The position numbers were made by a program, and so were the translations under genes. From Sagittula salina (GTDB taxonomy: Bacteria > Pseudomonadota > Alphaproteobacteria > Rhodobacterales > Rhodobacteraceae), in assembly GCF_017813235.1 (NCBI RefSeq), contig NZ_JAGISH010000002.1, positions 372,001-436,000 of the forward strand: DNA of 64,000 nt. The letters are read 5' to 3'. Position 1 is the first letter of the stretch, and every line of letters begins with the position of its first letter. Positions 1 to 12,638 of this stretch are shown piece by piece. The notes under the pieces are model-generated. The model searched no databases. It was not told where the DNA came from and was given only the letters and a program-made list of their open reading frames with translations.

Positions 1-38
1 TACCTGTTTTCGCGCGGGTCGTTGCCGCGCTCTGCCAT
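1..38 (-). CDS. possible 5' end of a minus-strand gene cut by the window edge
   Basis: An ATG at 38 reads leftward without a stop to base 1 (MAERGNDPRENR), preceded on the minus strand by a GGGGA Shine-Dalgarno-like stretch about 4-5 bases upstream. It would be divergent from the L,D-transpeptidase at 370. Only 12 codons are visible, so no family can be named and it may be chance. Confidence 0.25.
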   Translation of the reverse strand, partial: MAERGNDPRENR

Positions 39-369
39 CTATCCCCAGATGCCGAAGTCTGTATGGCACGAATCGCGCGTCCTAGAAATAGCGATTTGTA
101 ATGAATAATTGGTTGCAAGGGGAAGTTGGCAGAATCTCGCGCAAGCGCCACGGACTGTGGCACGCATGCGCGCGGCGACACCCGCTGCCGCGTTGGTGCG
201 CTGCGCTATCGTCCCGTATTCCATCGTTTGGACATGCCGCCGGTTCCTGCGCATTCCGTCATGCGCCGCTGCCTGGGAGCGGGCCGCCAGCGCGGGGAAC
301 GCGATGGCGGTTTTGTCAGTTTACACGGTCAGGCCATTGTAAGACAACTGGAATTCACGGGGGATTGTA
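39..369. other. intergenic region before the L,D-transpeptidase, no convincing gene
   Basis: About 330 bases with several short overlapping frames on both strands, none with family-like sequence. It presumably holds the promoter of the L,D-transpeptidase. A GGGGGA Shine-Dalgarno lies at 359-364. No clear hairpin terminator or operator was seen. Confidence 0.5.
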
Positions 370-2028
370 ATGAACGAGGGTTTCGCGATGAACGGGACGA
401 AGCTGGGCAGGGTATCGACGGGTGGATTGCGCGCCGTCGTGCTGGCGGGCCTCATGTTGGCTGGAACGCCGACGCTGGCCGCGCCGCAGGCGTTTGCCTT
501 TGAGGTGACCGCCTACAAGCAGGCTTTGGCGGAGTCCCTGGGCGAGGAGGAGGGCATTGCCGCTTTCTACCGCGCGCGTAACTTCGACCCGATCTGGACC
601 GGTGCCGACGACGCCAGCCGGGCCCGGCGTCTGGCGTTGATCGAGGCTTTTGGCATGGCCGACGTGCACGGGTTGCCGACGGCGAAATACGACGCGCGGA
701 ACCTTCTGAACAAGATGGCCGTGGCGCGCACTGAACGTGACAGGGGCCTGCTGGAGGTTTCGCTGTCGCGGCTCTTCATAAGCTTTGCCAATGACCTGCA
801 GTCCGGCATTATTGATGATCCCGGCAGGGTGGACAGTCAGATCAAGCGGGAACTGCCGCGGCGTGCGCCTGCGGACTTGCTGGCGCGGCTGGCATCGGAG
901 CGCCCCGACATGATCTTTCGCAGTCTCGTGCCGCCGACGCAGGAATATTCCCGCCTGATGCGGGCCAAACTGGAGTTGGAGCATACGATCCGCCAGGGTG
1001 GTTGGGGTGCGACCGTGCCCGCCGCCAAGCTCGAGCGCGGCGATACCGGCGAGATTGTCGTGGCGCTGCGCAATCGGCTGGAGGCGATGGGATATCTGAA
1101 GCCATCCCTGACGGCACGCTACGACAGCGACATGGAGGCGGCCGTGCGCCTGTTCCAGGCCGACCATGGGCTGGCCGAGGACGGCGTGGCCGGCGGCGCC
1201 ACCATGGGAGAGATCAATGTAGCCCCGGAAGACAGGCTGAAATCCGTCATCGTCGCCATGGAGCGCGAGCGCTGGCTGAACCTGCCGGAGGGACGCGGCA
1301 AGCGGCACATTCTGGTGAACCTCGTGGATTTCCACGCCCGGATCATCGATGACGACAAGGTGACCTTTGAAACCCGGTCGGTCATCGGGCATCAGGAACA
1401 CGACCGGCGGACACCTGAGTTTTCGGACGAGATGACCCATATGGTCATCAATCCCTTCTGGTACGTGCCGCGTTCGATCATCGTGAAGGAATACCTGCCG
1501 CTGTTGCGGTCCAATCCGGGCGCGGTGGGGCATCTGGAGATCATCGACGCGCGCGGTCGTGTCGTGAGCCGGGGGCAGGGTTTTGCGCAGTATTCGGGCA
1601 GCAGCTTTCCTTTCTCCATGCGGCAGAGGCCAGGTCCGCGCAACGCGCTGGGGTCGGTGAAATTCATGTTCCCCAACAAGTACAATATCTATCTGCACGA
1701 CACACCGTCGCAGAGCCTGTTCAGTCAGACGGTGCGGACTTTCAGCCATGGCTGCATCCGGTTGGATGACCCGCATGAATTCGCTTACGCGCTGCTTGCA
1801 CCGCAAGAGGCGGACCCGGTCAATTTCTTTCAGTCGACCCTGCGGACCGGCCGGAATGCAAAGGTGACGCTGGATACACCGGTGCCGGTGCATCTGATCT
1901 ACCGCACCGCCTTTACCAAGGCGAAGGGGCACGTGAATTACCGTGCGGACGTCTATGGCCGTGATGCGGAAATCTGGCGGGCTCTGCAGAATGAAGGCGT
2001 TTCGCTGATGTCACATTGGGAAAGCTGA
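370..2028 (+). CDS. L,D-transpeptidase, YcbB/LdtD type with peptidoglycan-binding domain
   Basis: Periplasmic enzyme predicted to form 3-3 cross-links in peptidoglycan. The 552-residue product begins with a signal peptide (hydrophobic stretch VVLAGLMLAGTPTLAA). Next come a helical scaffold region, a PG_binding_1 domain (around residues 225-280, RLFQADHGLAEDG) and a YkuD catalytic domain. The active-site motif SHGCIRLDDP places the nucleophile at Cys462 and the partner at His460. Length and domain order fit the large YcbB class, not the small ErfK class. A second in-frame ATG at 388 also has a GAGGG ahead of it and gives an equally good signal peptide, so the exact start is open. It is monocistronic and followed by a strong hairpin terminator. 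Confidence 0.93.
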   Translation: MNEGFAMNGTKLGRVSTGGLRAVVLAGLMLAGTPTLAAPQAFAFEVTAYKQALAESLGEEEGIAAFYRARNFDPIWTGADDASRARRLALIEAFGMADVHGLPTAKYDARNLLNKMAVARTERDRGLLEVSLSRLFISFANDLQSGIIDDPGRVDSQIKRELPRRAPADLLARLASERPDMIFRSLVPPTQEYSRLMRAKLELEHTIRQGGWGATVPAAKLERGDTGEIVVALRNRLEAMGYLKPSLTARYDSDMEAAVRLFQADHGLAEDGVAGGATMGEINVAPEDRLKSVIVAMERERWLNLPEGRGKRHILVNLVDFHARIIDDDKVTFETRSVIGHQEHDRRTPEFSDEMTHMVINPFWYVPRSIIVKEYLPLLRSNPGAVGHLEIIDARGRVVSRGQGFAQYSGSSFPFSMRQRPGPRNALGSVKFMFPNKYNIYLHDTPSQSLFSQTVRTFSHGCIRLDDPHEFAYALLAPQEADPVNFFQSTLRTGRNAKVTLDTPVPVHLIYRTAFTKAKGHVNYRADVYGRDAEIWRALQNEGVSLMSHWES

Positions 2029-2052
2029 GCCATTTCCGGAAAATGCATGACG

Positions 2053-2083
2053 AACGCGCGGCCCAATCGGTCGCGCGTTTTTC
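2053..2083 (+). terminator. rho-independent terminator after the L,D-transpeptidase
   Basis: Stem ACGCGCG / CGCGCGT around an 11-base loop, followed directly by a run of five T, 25 bases past the stop codon. Confidence 0.8.
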
Positions 2084-2171
2084 GTATGAGGGGGGGGCGT
2101 TTAGGTAATCAGGCGGTGTGCCTGCGGCACGCAGGATGAGCGTGCGTGCCGCGCGCCGCGTGCGCTCCGCG

Positions 2172-2199
2172 CGGGGGAGTATTTTCTTCACGGAGAAGC
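2172..2199 (+). repeat. degenerate copy A of the dispersed intergenic motif
   Basis: GGGGGAGTATTTT followed by CTTCACGGAGAAGC. It keeps the GGAGTATTT head and the AGAAGC tail of the motif found complete at 25216, 40176, 44979 and 55682, but the middle differs. Confidence 0.4.
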
Positions 2200-2294
2200 G
2201 GGTGGACTTGCGGGGTCGGCGGACGTGATGCCGGGATGGACAGGCCAGGGCTACGGGCATAGACCTTGGCGCGGACGGCGCAGGAGGAACCCGC

Positions 2295-3386
2295 ATGCAT
2301 TATACTGTCGGTGAGATCGCGAAGGCGCTCGGCGTGACGGCGGAGGGTGATCTGTCGCTGAAGGTATCGGGGGTGGCAGAGCCGCAGGCAGCAGAGGCGC
2401 ACCATATCGCATTGGCGATGAAGCCAGAGTTCGCCGCCATGATCCCGGAAGGCGGGGCGAAGGTGGCCATGCTGTGGGCCGGGGCAGACTGGCGCGGCAT
2501 GGGGCTTGCTGCGGCGTTGTCGGCACCTCGGCCCCGGTTCGCGCTCTCCGGGCTTTCGGCGATGATGGACGCGGGTCAGGGGTATGCGGCGGGGGTGCAT
2601 CCCTCGGCACATGTGGACCCGACGGCTGAACTGGGCGAGGGCGTGAGCCTCGGGCCCTTCAGCTTTATCGGCGCGGGGGCGAGGATCGGCTCGGGCAGCG
2701 TGATCGGGCCACAGTGTCTTGTCGGCGATGACGTGACGCTGGGCGAGGGCGCACTGCTCCATGCGGGCGCGAGGATCATGGCGCGTGTCACGGTGGGCGC
2801 GCGTTTCATCGGCCATCCGGGCTGCGTGATCGGCGGCGACGGGTTTTCCTTCGTGACGCCCGAGCCGTCCGGCGTGGAGAAAGCGCGGGCCTCCCTCGGC
2901 GGCGAAGGCACCGACAGCGCGCAATCCTGGGCGCGGATCGCGTCGCTCGGGGCGGTGACGCTGGGCAACGACGTGGAGATCGGATGCAATTCCTGCGTTG
3001 ATCGCGGCACGGTGCGCGACACCCGGATTGGCAACGGGGTGAAGATGGATAACCTCGTGCAGATCGGCCACAACGTGGTGATCGGGGACGACACGATGGT
3101 CTGCGCCGGGGCTGCGATCGCCGGATCTTCGGTTCTGGGCCGGGGCGTGGTCGTCGGCGGCTGCGCTGGGGTGTCGGACAACCTGCGGATCGGCGACCGA
3201 GTGATCCTCGGCGGTGGCACCATGGTGTTGTCGAACGTGCCGGAGGGGCGGGTGATGCTGGGCTACCCGGCAATGAAGATGGATGCCCATGTGGAAAGCT
3301 ACAAGGGACTGCGCCGCTTGCCGCGTCTGTTCCGGGACGTGGCGGATTTGAAAAAGGCTGTTTTCAACACCGGCGGGACTGACTAA
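2295..3386 (+). CDS. lpxD: LpxD-family UDP-3-O-acylglucosamine N-acyltransferase
   Basis: Left-handed beta-helix acyltransferase family that adds a 3-hydroxyacyl chain from ACP to the 2-amino group in lipid A synthesis. The 363-residue product shows the N-terminal LpxD domain (about 1-100), many hexapeptide repeats (about 105-310) and a C-terminal helical tail. The catalytic-base motif IGHNV is present (His259, equivalent to E. coli His239). The second conserved histidine (E. coli His276) is Asn296 here ([10 protein letters not shown]); the 37-residue spacing matches exactly. The start is fixed by an AGGAGG at 2282-2287. It stands outside the usual bamA-lpxD-fabZ-lpxA cluster and is followed by an ACP and a ketosynthase, so it may be a specialised paralog. 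The family is certain; the substrate is not. Confidence 0.88.
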   Translation: MHYTVGEIAKALGVTAEGDLSLKVSGVAEPQAAEAHHIALAMKPEFAAMIPEGGAKVAMLWAGADWRGMGLAAALSAPRPRFALSGLSAMMDAGQGYAAGVHPSAHVDPTAELGEGVSLGPFSFIGAGARIGSGSVIGPQCLVGDDVTLGEGALLHAGARIMARVTVGARFIGHPGCVIGGDGFSFVTPEPSGVEKARASLGGEGTDSAQSWARIASLGAVTLGNDVEIGCNSCVDRGTVRDTRIGNGVKMDNLVQIGHNVVIGDDTMVCAGAAIAGSSVLGRGVVVGGCAGVSDNLRIGDRVILGGGTMVLSNVPEGRVMLGYPAMKMDAHVESYKGLRRLPRLFRDVADLKKAVFNTGGTD

Positions 3387-3422
3387 GTCCTTGGCCAGGG
3401 GAACGGTACGGGATCGGGAGCG

Positions 3423-3683
3423 ATGAACGTCAAGGACAAGGTGATCGAGATCATAGCCGAACAGGCCATGCTGGAGCCATCGGACATCACCATGGACAGC
3501 ACGCCGGAAAGCATCGGCATCGACAGTCTCGGGTTGGTGGAGGCGATCTTTGCCATCGAGGAAACCTTTGACATTTCCGTGCCGTTCAACGCGAACGAGC
3601 CGGAAAAATCGGATTTCGACATTTCGTCGGTGGCGAGCATCGTCGCGGGGATCGAACGGCTGATTGCCGAGAAGGCACCGTGA
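3423..3683 (+). CDS. acyl carrier protein, specialised
   Basis: 86-residue acyl carrier protein with the phosphopantetheine attachment motif GIDSLG (Ser35) and the typical acidic four-helix pattern. It differs from housekeeping AcpP: it is longer, with a FNANEPEKSDFDISS insertion before the last helix. It lies 36 bases after lpxD, and its TGA stop overlaps the GTG start of the ketosynthase, so the two are translationally coupled. An ACP next to a ketosynthase and an LpxD-like transferase suggests a dedicated acyl chain for a lipid A-like or other envelope lipid, by analogy with the AcpXL systems of rhizobia; that role is inferred. Confidence 0.9.
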   Translation: MNVKDKVIEIIAEQAMLEPSDITMDSTPESIGIDSLGLVEAIFAIEETFDISVPFNANEPEKSDFDISSVASIVAGIERLIAEKAP

Positions 3684-4888
3684 AGCGTGTCGTCATCACC
3701 GGCGCGGGGACGATCAATGCGCTGGGAATGGACGTTGCGGCGACCCAGGAAGCGATGCGCGAAGGGCGCTGCGGGATCTCCGAGCTGGAATTTCGCGACG
3801 TCCAGCGGCTTGCGATCCGCATCGGTGGCCAGATCAAGGGATTCGACCCGGAGGCGGAGTTCAACCGGCAGCAGTTGTCACTGTATGACCGTTTCACCCA
3901 GTTCACCCTGATCGCCGCGCGGGAAGCGGTGAACCAGTCGGGGCTGGAGTTCCATGGCGAGATGGCGGACCGCTCCGGCGTCGTGCTTGGCAATTCGGGT
4001 GGCGGGCTCTTGACGCAGGACGAGAATTACCGCGCCGTTTACGAGGAAGGGAAGAACCGGGTCCATCCCTTTGTGGTGCCGAAGCTGATGAACAATGCGG
4101 CAGCGAGCCACGTATCTATGGAGTTCAACCTGCGCGGCCCGACCTTTACCGTTGCCACGGCCTGCGCGTCGTCCAATCACGCCATGGGCCAGGCCTTCCA
4201 GATGATCCGGTCGGGCATGTGTCATGCGATGATTACCGGCGGGTCGGAATCGATGCTGTGCTTTGGTGGCGTGAAGGCCTGGGAAGGGCTGCGGGTCATG
4301 TCGAAGGACGCCTGCCGGCCGTTTTCCGCGACACGCAACGGTATGGTCCAGGGCGAGGGCGCAGGGGTCTTTGTCTTCGAGGAATACGAGCACGCGCGGG
4401 CGCGCGGCGCGATGATCCTGGGCGAGGTGCTGGGGTTCGCCATGACCTCCGATGCTGCGGATATCGTCATGCCGTCGAAGATGGGCGCGGCGCGGGCCAT
4501 TTCCGGGGCTCTCCGCGATGCGGGCGTGGCGAAGGAGCGCGTGACTTACATAAATGCGCATGGCACCGGGACGGCGGCCAACGACAAGACCGAATGCGCC
4601 GCGGTGGCGGATGTCTTCGGTCATCACGCCGACGAGCTGATGATTTCCTCGACCAAGTCGATGCATGGCCACCTGATCGGCGGCACCGGGGCAGTGGAGT
4701 TGCTGGCCTGCCTCATGGCGCTGAATGACGGCGTGATCGCACCGACCATTGGCTACGAGGAGCCGGACCCGGAATGTGCGCTCGACGTGGTCCCGAACGA
4801 GGCGCGCGATGCGGAGGTGGACGTGGTTCTGTCGAATGCCTTCGCCTTTGGTGGGCTTAATGCGGTATTGGTTCTTGGCCGGGTCTGA
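3680..4888 (+). CDS. beta-ketoacyl-ACP synthase, FabF/KAS II-like
   Basis: Condensing enzyme that extends an ACP-bound acyl chain with malonyl-ACP. 402 residues with an intact Cys-His-His triad: cysteine in VATACASSNHAMG, histidines in NAHGTGTAANDKTE and KSMHGHLIGGTGAVE. The C-terminal motif NAFAFGGLNAVLV is also typical. The start is GTG at 3680, overlapping the ACP stop codon. The housekeeping FabF of these bacteria is normally beside fabD-fabG-acpP, so this is most likely a dedicated partner of the preceding ACP. Chain length and substrate cannot be read from sequence. Confidence 0.93.
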   Translation: MKRVVITGAGTINALGMDVAATQEAMREGRCGISELEFRDVQRLAIRIGGQIKGFDPEAEFNRQQLSLYDRFTQFTLIAAREAVNQSGLEFHGEMADRSGVVLGNSGGGLLTQDENYRAVYEEGKNRVHPFVVPKLMNNAAASHVSMEFNLRGPTFTVATACASSNHAMGQAFQMIRSGMCHAMITGGSESMLCFGGVKAWEGLRVMSKDACRPFSATRNGMVQGEGAGVFVFEEYEHARARGAMILGEVLGFAMTSDAADIVMPSKMGAARAISGALRDAGVAKERVTYINAHGTGTAANDKTECAAVADVFGHHADELMISSTKSMHGHLIGGTGAVELLACLMALNDGVIAPTIGYEEPDPECALDVVPNEARDAEVDVVLSNAFAFGGLNAVLVLGRV

Positions 4889-4962
4889 TCCAGCCGGGCG
4901 CGGTTGATGCCGCGCGCCTTCCATCCCGGCCCTTGCTGTGGCCTCGGGGTTGGAAACGGCTC

Positions 4963-4997
4963 CGGGAGGGGGCCAATAAGAAGAAGAAGAAGAAGGG
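4963..4997 (+). repeat. AAG microsatellite / degenerate copy B of the dispersed motif
   Basis: GGGAGGGGGCCAATAAG followed by about five more AAG units. It resembles the CCAAGAAGAAG half of the dispersed motif with an expanded triplet run. The TATTT head is missing. Confidence 0.4.
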
Positions 4998-5080
4998 GCG
5001 AGTGTCTGCCGGCCGAGCGATCGGTCGGAACGGCGGGCCGGGGCAGACGTTGGGTCTCCAGACAGCAATGGAGGACAACC

Positions 5081-5578
5081 ATGTCACTGAATTCGCTCAA
5101 GGATGTTTACGTCGACCAGTTGCAGGACCTGTACAGCGCCTGCGCGCAATCCCATGCCGTGATGGACGATCTCGCCGGAGCCGCAGAAAACGACGATCTG
5201 CGCGCGGCTCTGGAGGCCGGGAAGGACGGCATCGCGGACGGAATGTCTAAGCTGGAGCACCTGATTTCCGGTCACGGAGCCGAGGTTGGTGGCGAGCACT
5301 GCAAGGGTATGGAAGGTCTTGTGGCCGAGGCCCGGGCGCACGGGCTGGAGGAAGACTTCGGCGATGCCGATGCACGGGATGCCATGATCATCACGCAGTA
5401 CCAGCGTATGGCGCACTATGCTATTGCGGGCTACGGCTGTTGTGCCGCATTCGCCAACAGGCTGGACTTCATGGATGAGGCGGAGACGCTGTCGCAGATG
5501 TTGGAGGCCGCGTATTCCGGGGATCGGCATTTTTCCGGTATCGCGCAGGGACAGGTGAACCGCGCCGCTGCCGAGTGA
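5081..5578 (+). CDS. DUF892 ferritin-like protein (YciE/YciF family)
   Basis: 165-residue all-helical protein of the DUF892 ferritin-like family; the family is linked to stress responses but its biochemical role is unsettled. Visible family features are the N-terminal SLKDVYVDQLQDLYSA helix, the KLEHLI segment, C-K-G-MEGL and the QRMAHYAIAGYG helix. The ATG at 5081 follows GGAGGA at an ideal distance; longer upstream frames lack family sequence. The leader contains a long imperfect inverted repeat (GTCTGCC at 5001 with GGGCAGAC near 5040). It ends at a bidirectional terminator shared with mnmA. Confidence 0.85.
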   Translation: MSLNSLKDVYVDQLQDLYSACAQSHAVMDDLAGAAENDDLRAALEAGKDGIADGMSKLEHLISGHGAEVGGEHCKGMEGLVAEARAHGLEEDFGDADARDAMIITQYQRMAHYAIAGYGCCAAFANRLDFMDEAETLSQMLEAAYSGDRHFSGIAQGQVNRAAAE

Positions 5579-5594
5579 CTGTAGAGACGTATGG

Positions 5595-5620
5595 AAAGGC
5601 GCCCCGCGGGGCGCCTTTTC
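5595..5620. terminator. bidirectional terminator between the DUF892 gene and mnmA
   Basis: Perfect stem GGCGCC-CCGC-GGGGCGCC flanked by AAA on the left and TTTT on the right, between convergent stop codons at 5578 and 5627. Confidence 0.85.
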
Positions 5621-5626
5621 GTTTGG

Positions 5627-6766
5627 TCAGTGGCCGCGCCAGATCCAGCCGCCGCCGAAGATGCGGGACCCTTCAGGGGCGTAGAAGACACAGGCCTGAC
5701 CGGGGCTTACGCCTTCTTCCGGGGTGAGCAGTTCGACTTCGGCCTCGGTTTCCGACAGCGGGCGAACGATCGCTTCACGCGGGGGGCGGGTAGAGCGGAC
5801 CTTCACTTTCAGATGCCATTCGGATTGGGAGATGAAGGATTCGTCGCCCAGCCAGTTGATTTCCCGTACGGGGATCGTCCGGGTCGCGAGCATTTCCTTG
5901 GGCCCGACGATGACTTGCCTGGCCTCCGTATCGAGGCGGACGACATAGAGGGGCTCCTCCAGACCTCCGATCCCGAGGCCGCGACGCTGGCCAATGGTGT
6001 AATGGATCACGCCCTTGTGGTTCCCCAGGACGCGGCCATCGGCATGGACAATTTCCCCAGGTTCGGCGGCACCGGGACGCAGTTTCTCGATGATTTTCGC
6101 ATAGTTGCCGTCCGGGACAAAGCAGATGTCCTGCGAATCGGGCTTGTCGGCCACGGCCAGACCGTATTTGGCCGCCAGTTCGCGCGTGGCGTCCTTGCTC
6201 GGCAAATGTCCCAGCGGGAAGCGGAGGTAGTCCAGCTGTTCCGGGGTAGTCGAAAACAGGAAGTAGCTCTGATCCCGGGAGGAGTCCGTAGCGGAATGCA
6301 GTTCCGGGCCGTCGGGCCCCGCCATCCTCTGGATATAGTGGCCAGTAGCCATGCAGTCGGCATCGAGGTCCTTCGCCGTCTGCAGCAGGTCCTTGAACTT
6401 CACGCGCTCGTTGCAGCGGATGCAGGGGACCGGGGTGGCACCACCGAGGTAACTGTCAGCGAATTCCTCGATCACGGCTTCCTGAAATATGTTTTCGTAA
6501 TCAAGGACATAATGCGGAAAATTCATCTCTTCCGCAACGCGGCGGGCATCGTGGATATCAATGCCTGCGCAGCAGGCACCTTTCTTGGCGAGCGCCGCGC
6601 CGTGATCGTAAAGCTGTAGAGTGACGCCCACCACGTCGTATCCTTCTTCCTTCAGCATGGCGGCCACGACGGAGCTGTCCACGCCGCCGGACATGGCGAC
6701 GACGACGCGCGTTTCGGACGGGGCTTTGGGCAGCCCCAGGCTGTTGAGGGGCGTGTCTTTGGGCAT
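5627..6766 (-). CDS. mnmA: tRNA-specific 2-thiouridylase MnmA
   Basis: Thiolates U34 of tRNA-Lys, -Glu and -Gln using sulfur relayed to the enzyme and ATP activation. The 379-residue product starts with the PP-loop motif [15 protein letters not shown]. It then has the [14 protein letters not shown] segment, the NPC-like catalytic cysteine context [13 protein letters not shown], and the GHY and QDICF motifs. The C-terminal barrel follows (GQACVFY). I chose ATG 6766 (GGAGA just upstream); the frame extends further up but without family sequence. It is transcribed divergently from the sciP-like gene across a 123-base AT-richer promoter region. Confidence 0.95.
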   Translation of the reverse strand: MPKDTPLNSLGLPKAPSETRVVVAMSGGVDSSVVAAMLKEEGYDVVGVTLQLYDHGAALAKKGACCAGIDIHDARRVAEEMNFPHYVLDYENIFQEAVIEEFADSYLGGATPVPCIRCNERVKFKDLLQTAKDLDADCMATGHYIQRMAGPDGPELHSATDSSRDQSYFLFSTTPEQLDYLRFPLGHLPSKDATRELAAKYGLAVADKPDSQDICFVPDGNYAKIIEKLRPGAAEPGEIVHADGRVLGNHKGVIHYTIGQRRGLGIGGLEEPLYVVRLDTEARQVIVGPKEMLATRTIPVREINWLGDESFISQSEWHLKVKVRSTRPPREAIVRPLSETEAEVELLTPEEGVSPGQACVFYAPEGSRIFGGGWIWRGH

Positions 6767-6889
6767 GGGCGATCTCCGTGGAATGGCCGAAATATAGGAA
6801 AAATCGAAACACTCACAAGGGTTGGTTTCAGCCGTCGTTAAGGGCTGCAGGGGTTTAGTGCGCGGACTCGCCACTCGGAGGTATTGCCC

Positions 6890-7168
6890 ATGTACCTGAA
6901 AAAGATCGATGGCCCCCGGGCCGTGAAGCTGCCGGACGGGTCTACGATGACCCGCGCCGACTTGCCACCGGAGACGACGCGGCGCTGGGTCGCATCCCGG
7001 AAGGCGGCGGTGGTGAAGGCGGTTCAATTCGGGCTGCTGACCACCGACCAGGCGAAGGAGCGTTATTCACTGAGCGAGGAAGAACTGCTGGAATGGGTGA
7101 AGGCCGCGACGCAGCACGGCGAGGACGCGCTGAAGGTCACACGCGTACAGAAATACCGGCAACCCTAA
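6890..7168 (+). CDS. sciP: DUF1153 protein, SciP-like CtrA inhibitor
   Basis: 92-residue DUF1153 protein. In Caulobacter the member of this family, SciP, binds CtrA and blocks transcription of CtrA-activated genes, helping set the cell cycle. Here the helix-turn-helix-like core reads [19 protein letters not shown] and [16 protein letters not shown] 6890 lies 8 bases after CGGAGG; a TTG at 6884 would be too close. It sits 94 bases upstream of ctrA on the same strand, so target and inhibitor are neighbours. The family is clear; inhibition of CtrA in this organism is inferred from Caulobacter. Confidence 0.88.
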   Translation: MYLKKIDGPRAVKLPDGSTMTRADLPPETTRRWVASRKAAVVKAVQFGLLTTDQAKERYSLSEEELLEWVKAATQHGEDALKVTRVQKYRQP

Positions 7169-7196
7169 GCTGCAATTGACAGGATCCTGTGGTACG

Positions 7197-7211
7197 GTAA
7201 CAGGGCGTTAA
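7197..7211. promoter_or_regulatory. candidate CtrA box upstream of ctrA
   Basis: GTAA-CAGGGCG-TTAA, one mismatch from the CtrA consensus TTAA-N7-TTAA, 51 bases before the ctrA start. It is consistent with the autoregulation known for ctrA in Caulobacter. A single near-match of this kind can occur by chance. Confidence 0.4.
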
Positions 7212-7262
7212 CCTTTTTATATCACGTTACCCTTAGCCCGAGAGTTACCCTGGAGACCGCAC

Positions 7263-7979
7263 ATGCGCATTTTGCTGGTGGAAGACGACCCGACGACCTC
7301 CAAGAGCATTGAACTAATGTTGAGCCACGCGAACCTCAACGTCTATTCGACGGACATGGGCGAGGAGGGGATCGACCTTGCAAAGCTCTATGATTACGAT
7401 CTTATTCTGCTCGACCTGAACTTGCCCGACATGAACGGCCACGAGGTGCTGCGCCAGTTGCGCGTGGCGCGGATCGATACGCCGATCCTGATCCTGACCG
7501 GGGAGGATGATACCCAATCGAAGATCAAGGGCTTCGGTTTCGGTGCGGACGACTACATGACGAAACCCTTCCACCGCGACGAACTCGTGGCGCGCATCCA
7601 TGCCATCATCCGCCGATCAAAGGGGCATTCCCAATCGGTGATCCGTACTGGCAAGATTTCTGTCAATCTCGATGCGAAAACGGTCGAAGTGGCCGGAAAG
7701 CCCGTGCATCTGACCGGCAAGGAATACCAGATGCTCGAGCTGCTCTCCCTTCGCAAGGGCACGACCCTGACCAAGGAGATGTTCCTCAATCACCTCTACG
7801 GTGGCATGGACGAGCCGGAACTGAAGATCATTGATGTTTTCATCTGCAAACTTCGCAAGAAATTGTCGGAAGCCACCGGCGACGACAACTACATCGAAAC
7901 GGTCTGGGGCCGTGGGTATGTCCTGCGCGACCCCGAACCCTCGCAGGACGAACCGAAGGCGATTGCAGCCAACGGCTGA
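7263..7979 (+). CDS. ctrA: cell-cycle response regulator CtrA
   Basis: OmpR-family response regulator that, in alphaproteobacteria, controls the cell cycle, motility and, in Rhodobacteraceae, gene transfer agents. 238 residues: receiver domain with acidic pocket EDD (7-9), phospho-acceptor Asp51 in [13 protein letters not shown] and Lys in [10 protein letters not shown]. The winged-helix DNA-binding domain follows ([12 protein letters not shown] to [10 protein letters not shown]). Its sequence is typical CtrA, including [22 protein letters not shown]. It is followed 71 bases later by ligA. Confidence 0.97.
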   Translation: MRILLVEDDPTTSKSIELMLSHANLNVYSTDMGEEGIDLAKLYDYDLILLDLNLPDMNGHEVLRQLRVARIDTPILILTGEDDTQSKIKGFGFGADDYMTKPFHRDELVARIHAIIRRSKGHSQSVIRTGKISVNLDAKTVEVAGKPVHLTGKEYQMLELLSLRKGTTLTKEMFLNHLYGGMDEPELKIIDVFICKLRKKLSEATGDDNYIETVWGRGYVLRDPEPSQDEPKAIAANG

Positions 7980-8005
7980 CGGCGGCTGGACCTCCCGACG
8001 GCTGA

Positions 8006-12252
<4,247 letters not shown>

Positions 12253-12280
12253 ACCCTCGCCGTTCCCTTTTTCTCATTTT

Positions 12281-12295
12281 GTTCCCATTTAGTTC
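12281..12295. promoter_or_regulatory. LexA (SOS) box, alphaproteobacterial type
   Basis: GTTC-CCATTTA-GTTC, a perfect match to the alphaproteobacterial LexA site GTTC-N7-GTTC, 63 bases before the small ORF. A second, imperfect site GAAC-AAATAGC-TAAC lies at 12319-12333. Between them is an inverted repeat TTCTTTAC-ATGAC-GTAAAGAA (12293-12313). Confidence 0.75.
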
Positions 12296-12357
12296 TTTAC
12301 ATGACGTAAAGAAAATGAGAACAAATAGCTAACAAAGAGAACATGGGAGTGAGCAGA

Positions 12358-12480
12358 ATGTACGATACAGTCAAAGCCACACTGCACCGCAAGAACGGCG
12401 ACCTCTGGCAGGATGCGCTTGGCGCGATGAGCCTGGCCGTGATTCTTGTTGGTACGCTCCACCTGCCTGCCGTGTTCTGA
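12358..12480 (+). CDS. small SOS-boxed membrane protein, 40 aa
   Basis: A 40-codon ORF with a GGGAGTGA Shine-Dalgarno 6-8 bases before the ATG. The product has a polar N-terminus (MYDTVKATLHRKNGDLWQDA) and one hydrophobic helix (LGAMSLAVILVGTLHLPAVF). It has its own promoter region with a perfect LexA box and its own terminator, which argues for a real gene. I do not recognise a named family. In size, single-pass topology and SOS control it resembles SidA of Caulobacter, an SOS-induced cell-division inhibitor, but I see no basis for claiming homology. Confidence 0.75.
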   Translation: MYDTVKATLHRKNGDLWQDALGAMSLAVILVGTLHLPAVF

Positions 12481-12603
12481 GTATTCCTGGTCTGCCTGCG
12501 CGCCGGCCCTGTGCGGTCGTGTCCGTCCTGACGCGACCACCTGTCCCCCTTTCGGTTTCCTGCCTGTGACCGAATTCAATGGGGCCGCGATAGACGCGCC
12601 TTG

Positions 12604-12638
12604 CCGCCGCCTCCGGTTCCGGAGCGCGGCGGTTTTTT
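12604..12638 (+). terminator. terminator after the 40-aa ORF
   Basis: Inner perfect stem CTCCGG-TT-CCGGAG inside CCGCCGC / GCGGCGG, followed by six T. It also separates this unit from the convergent chemoreceptor gene. Confidence 0.8.
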
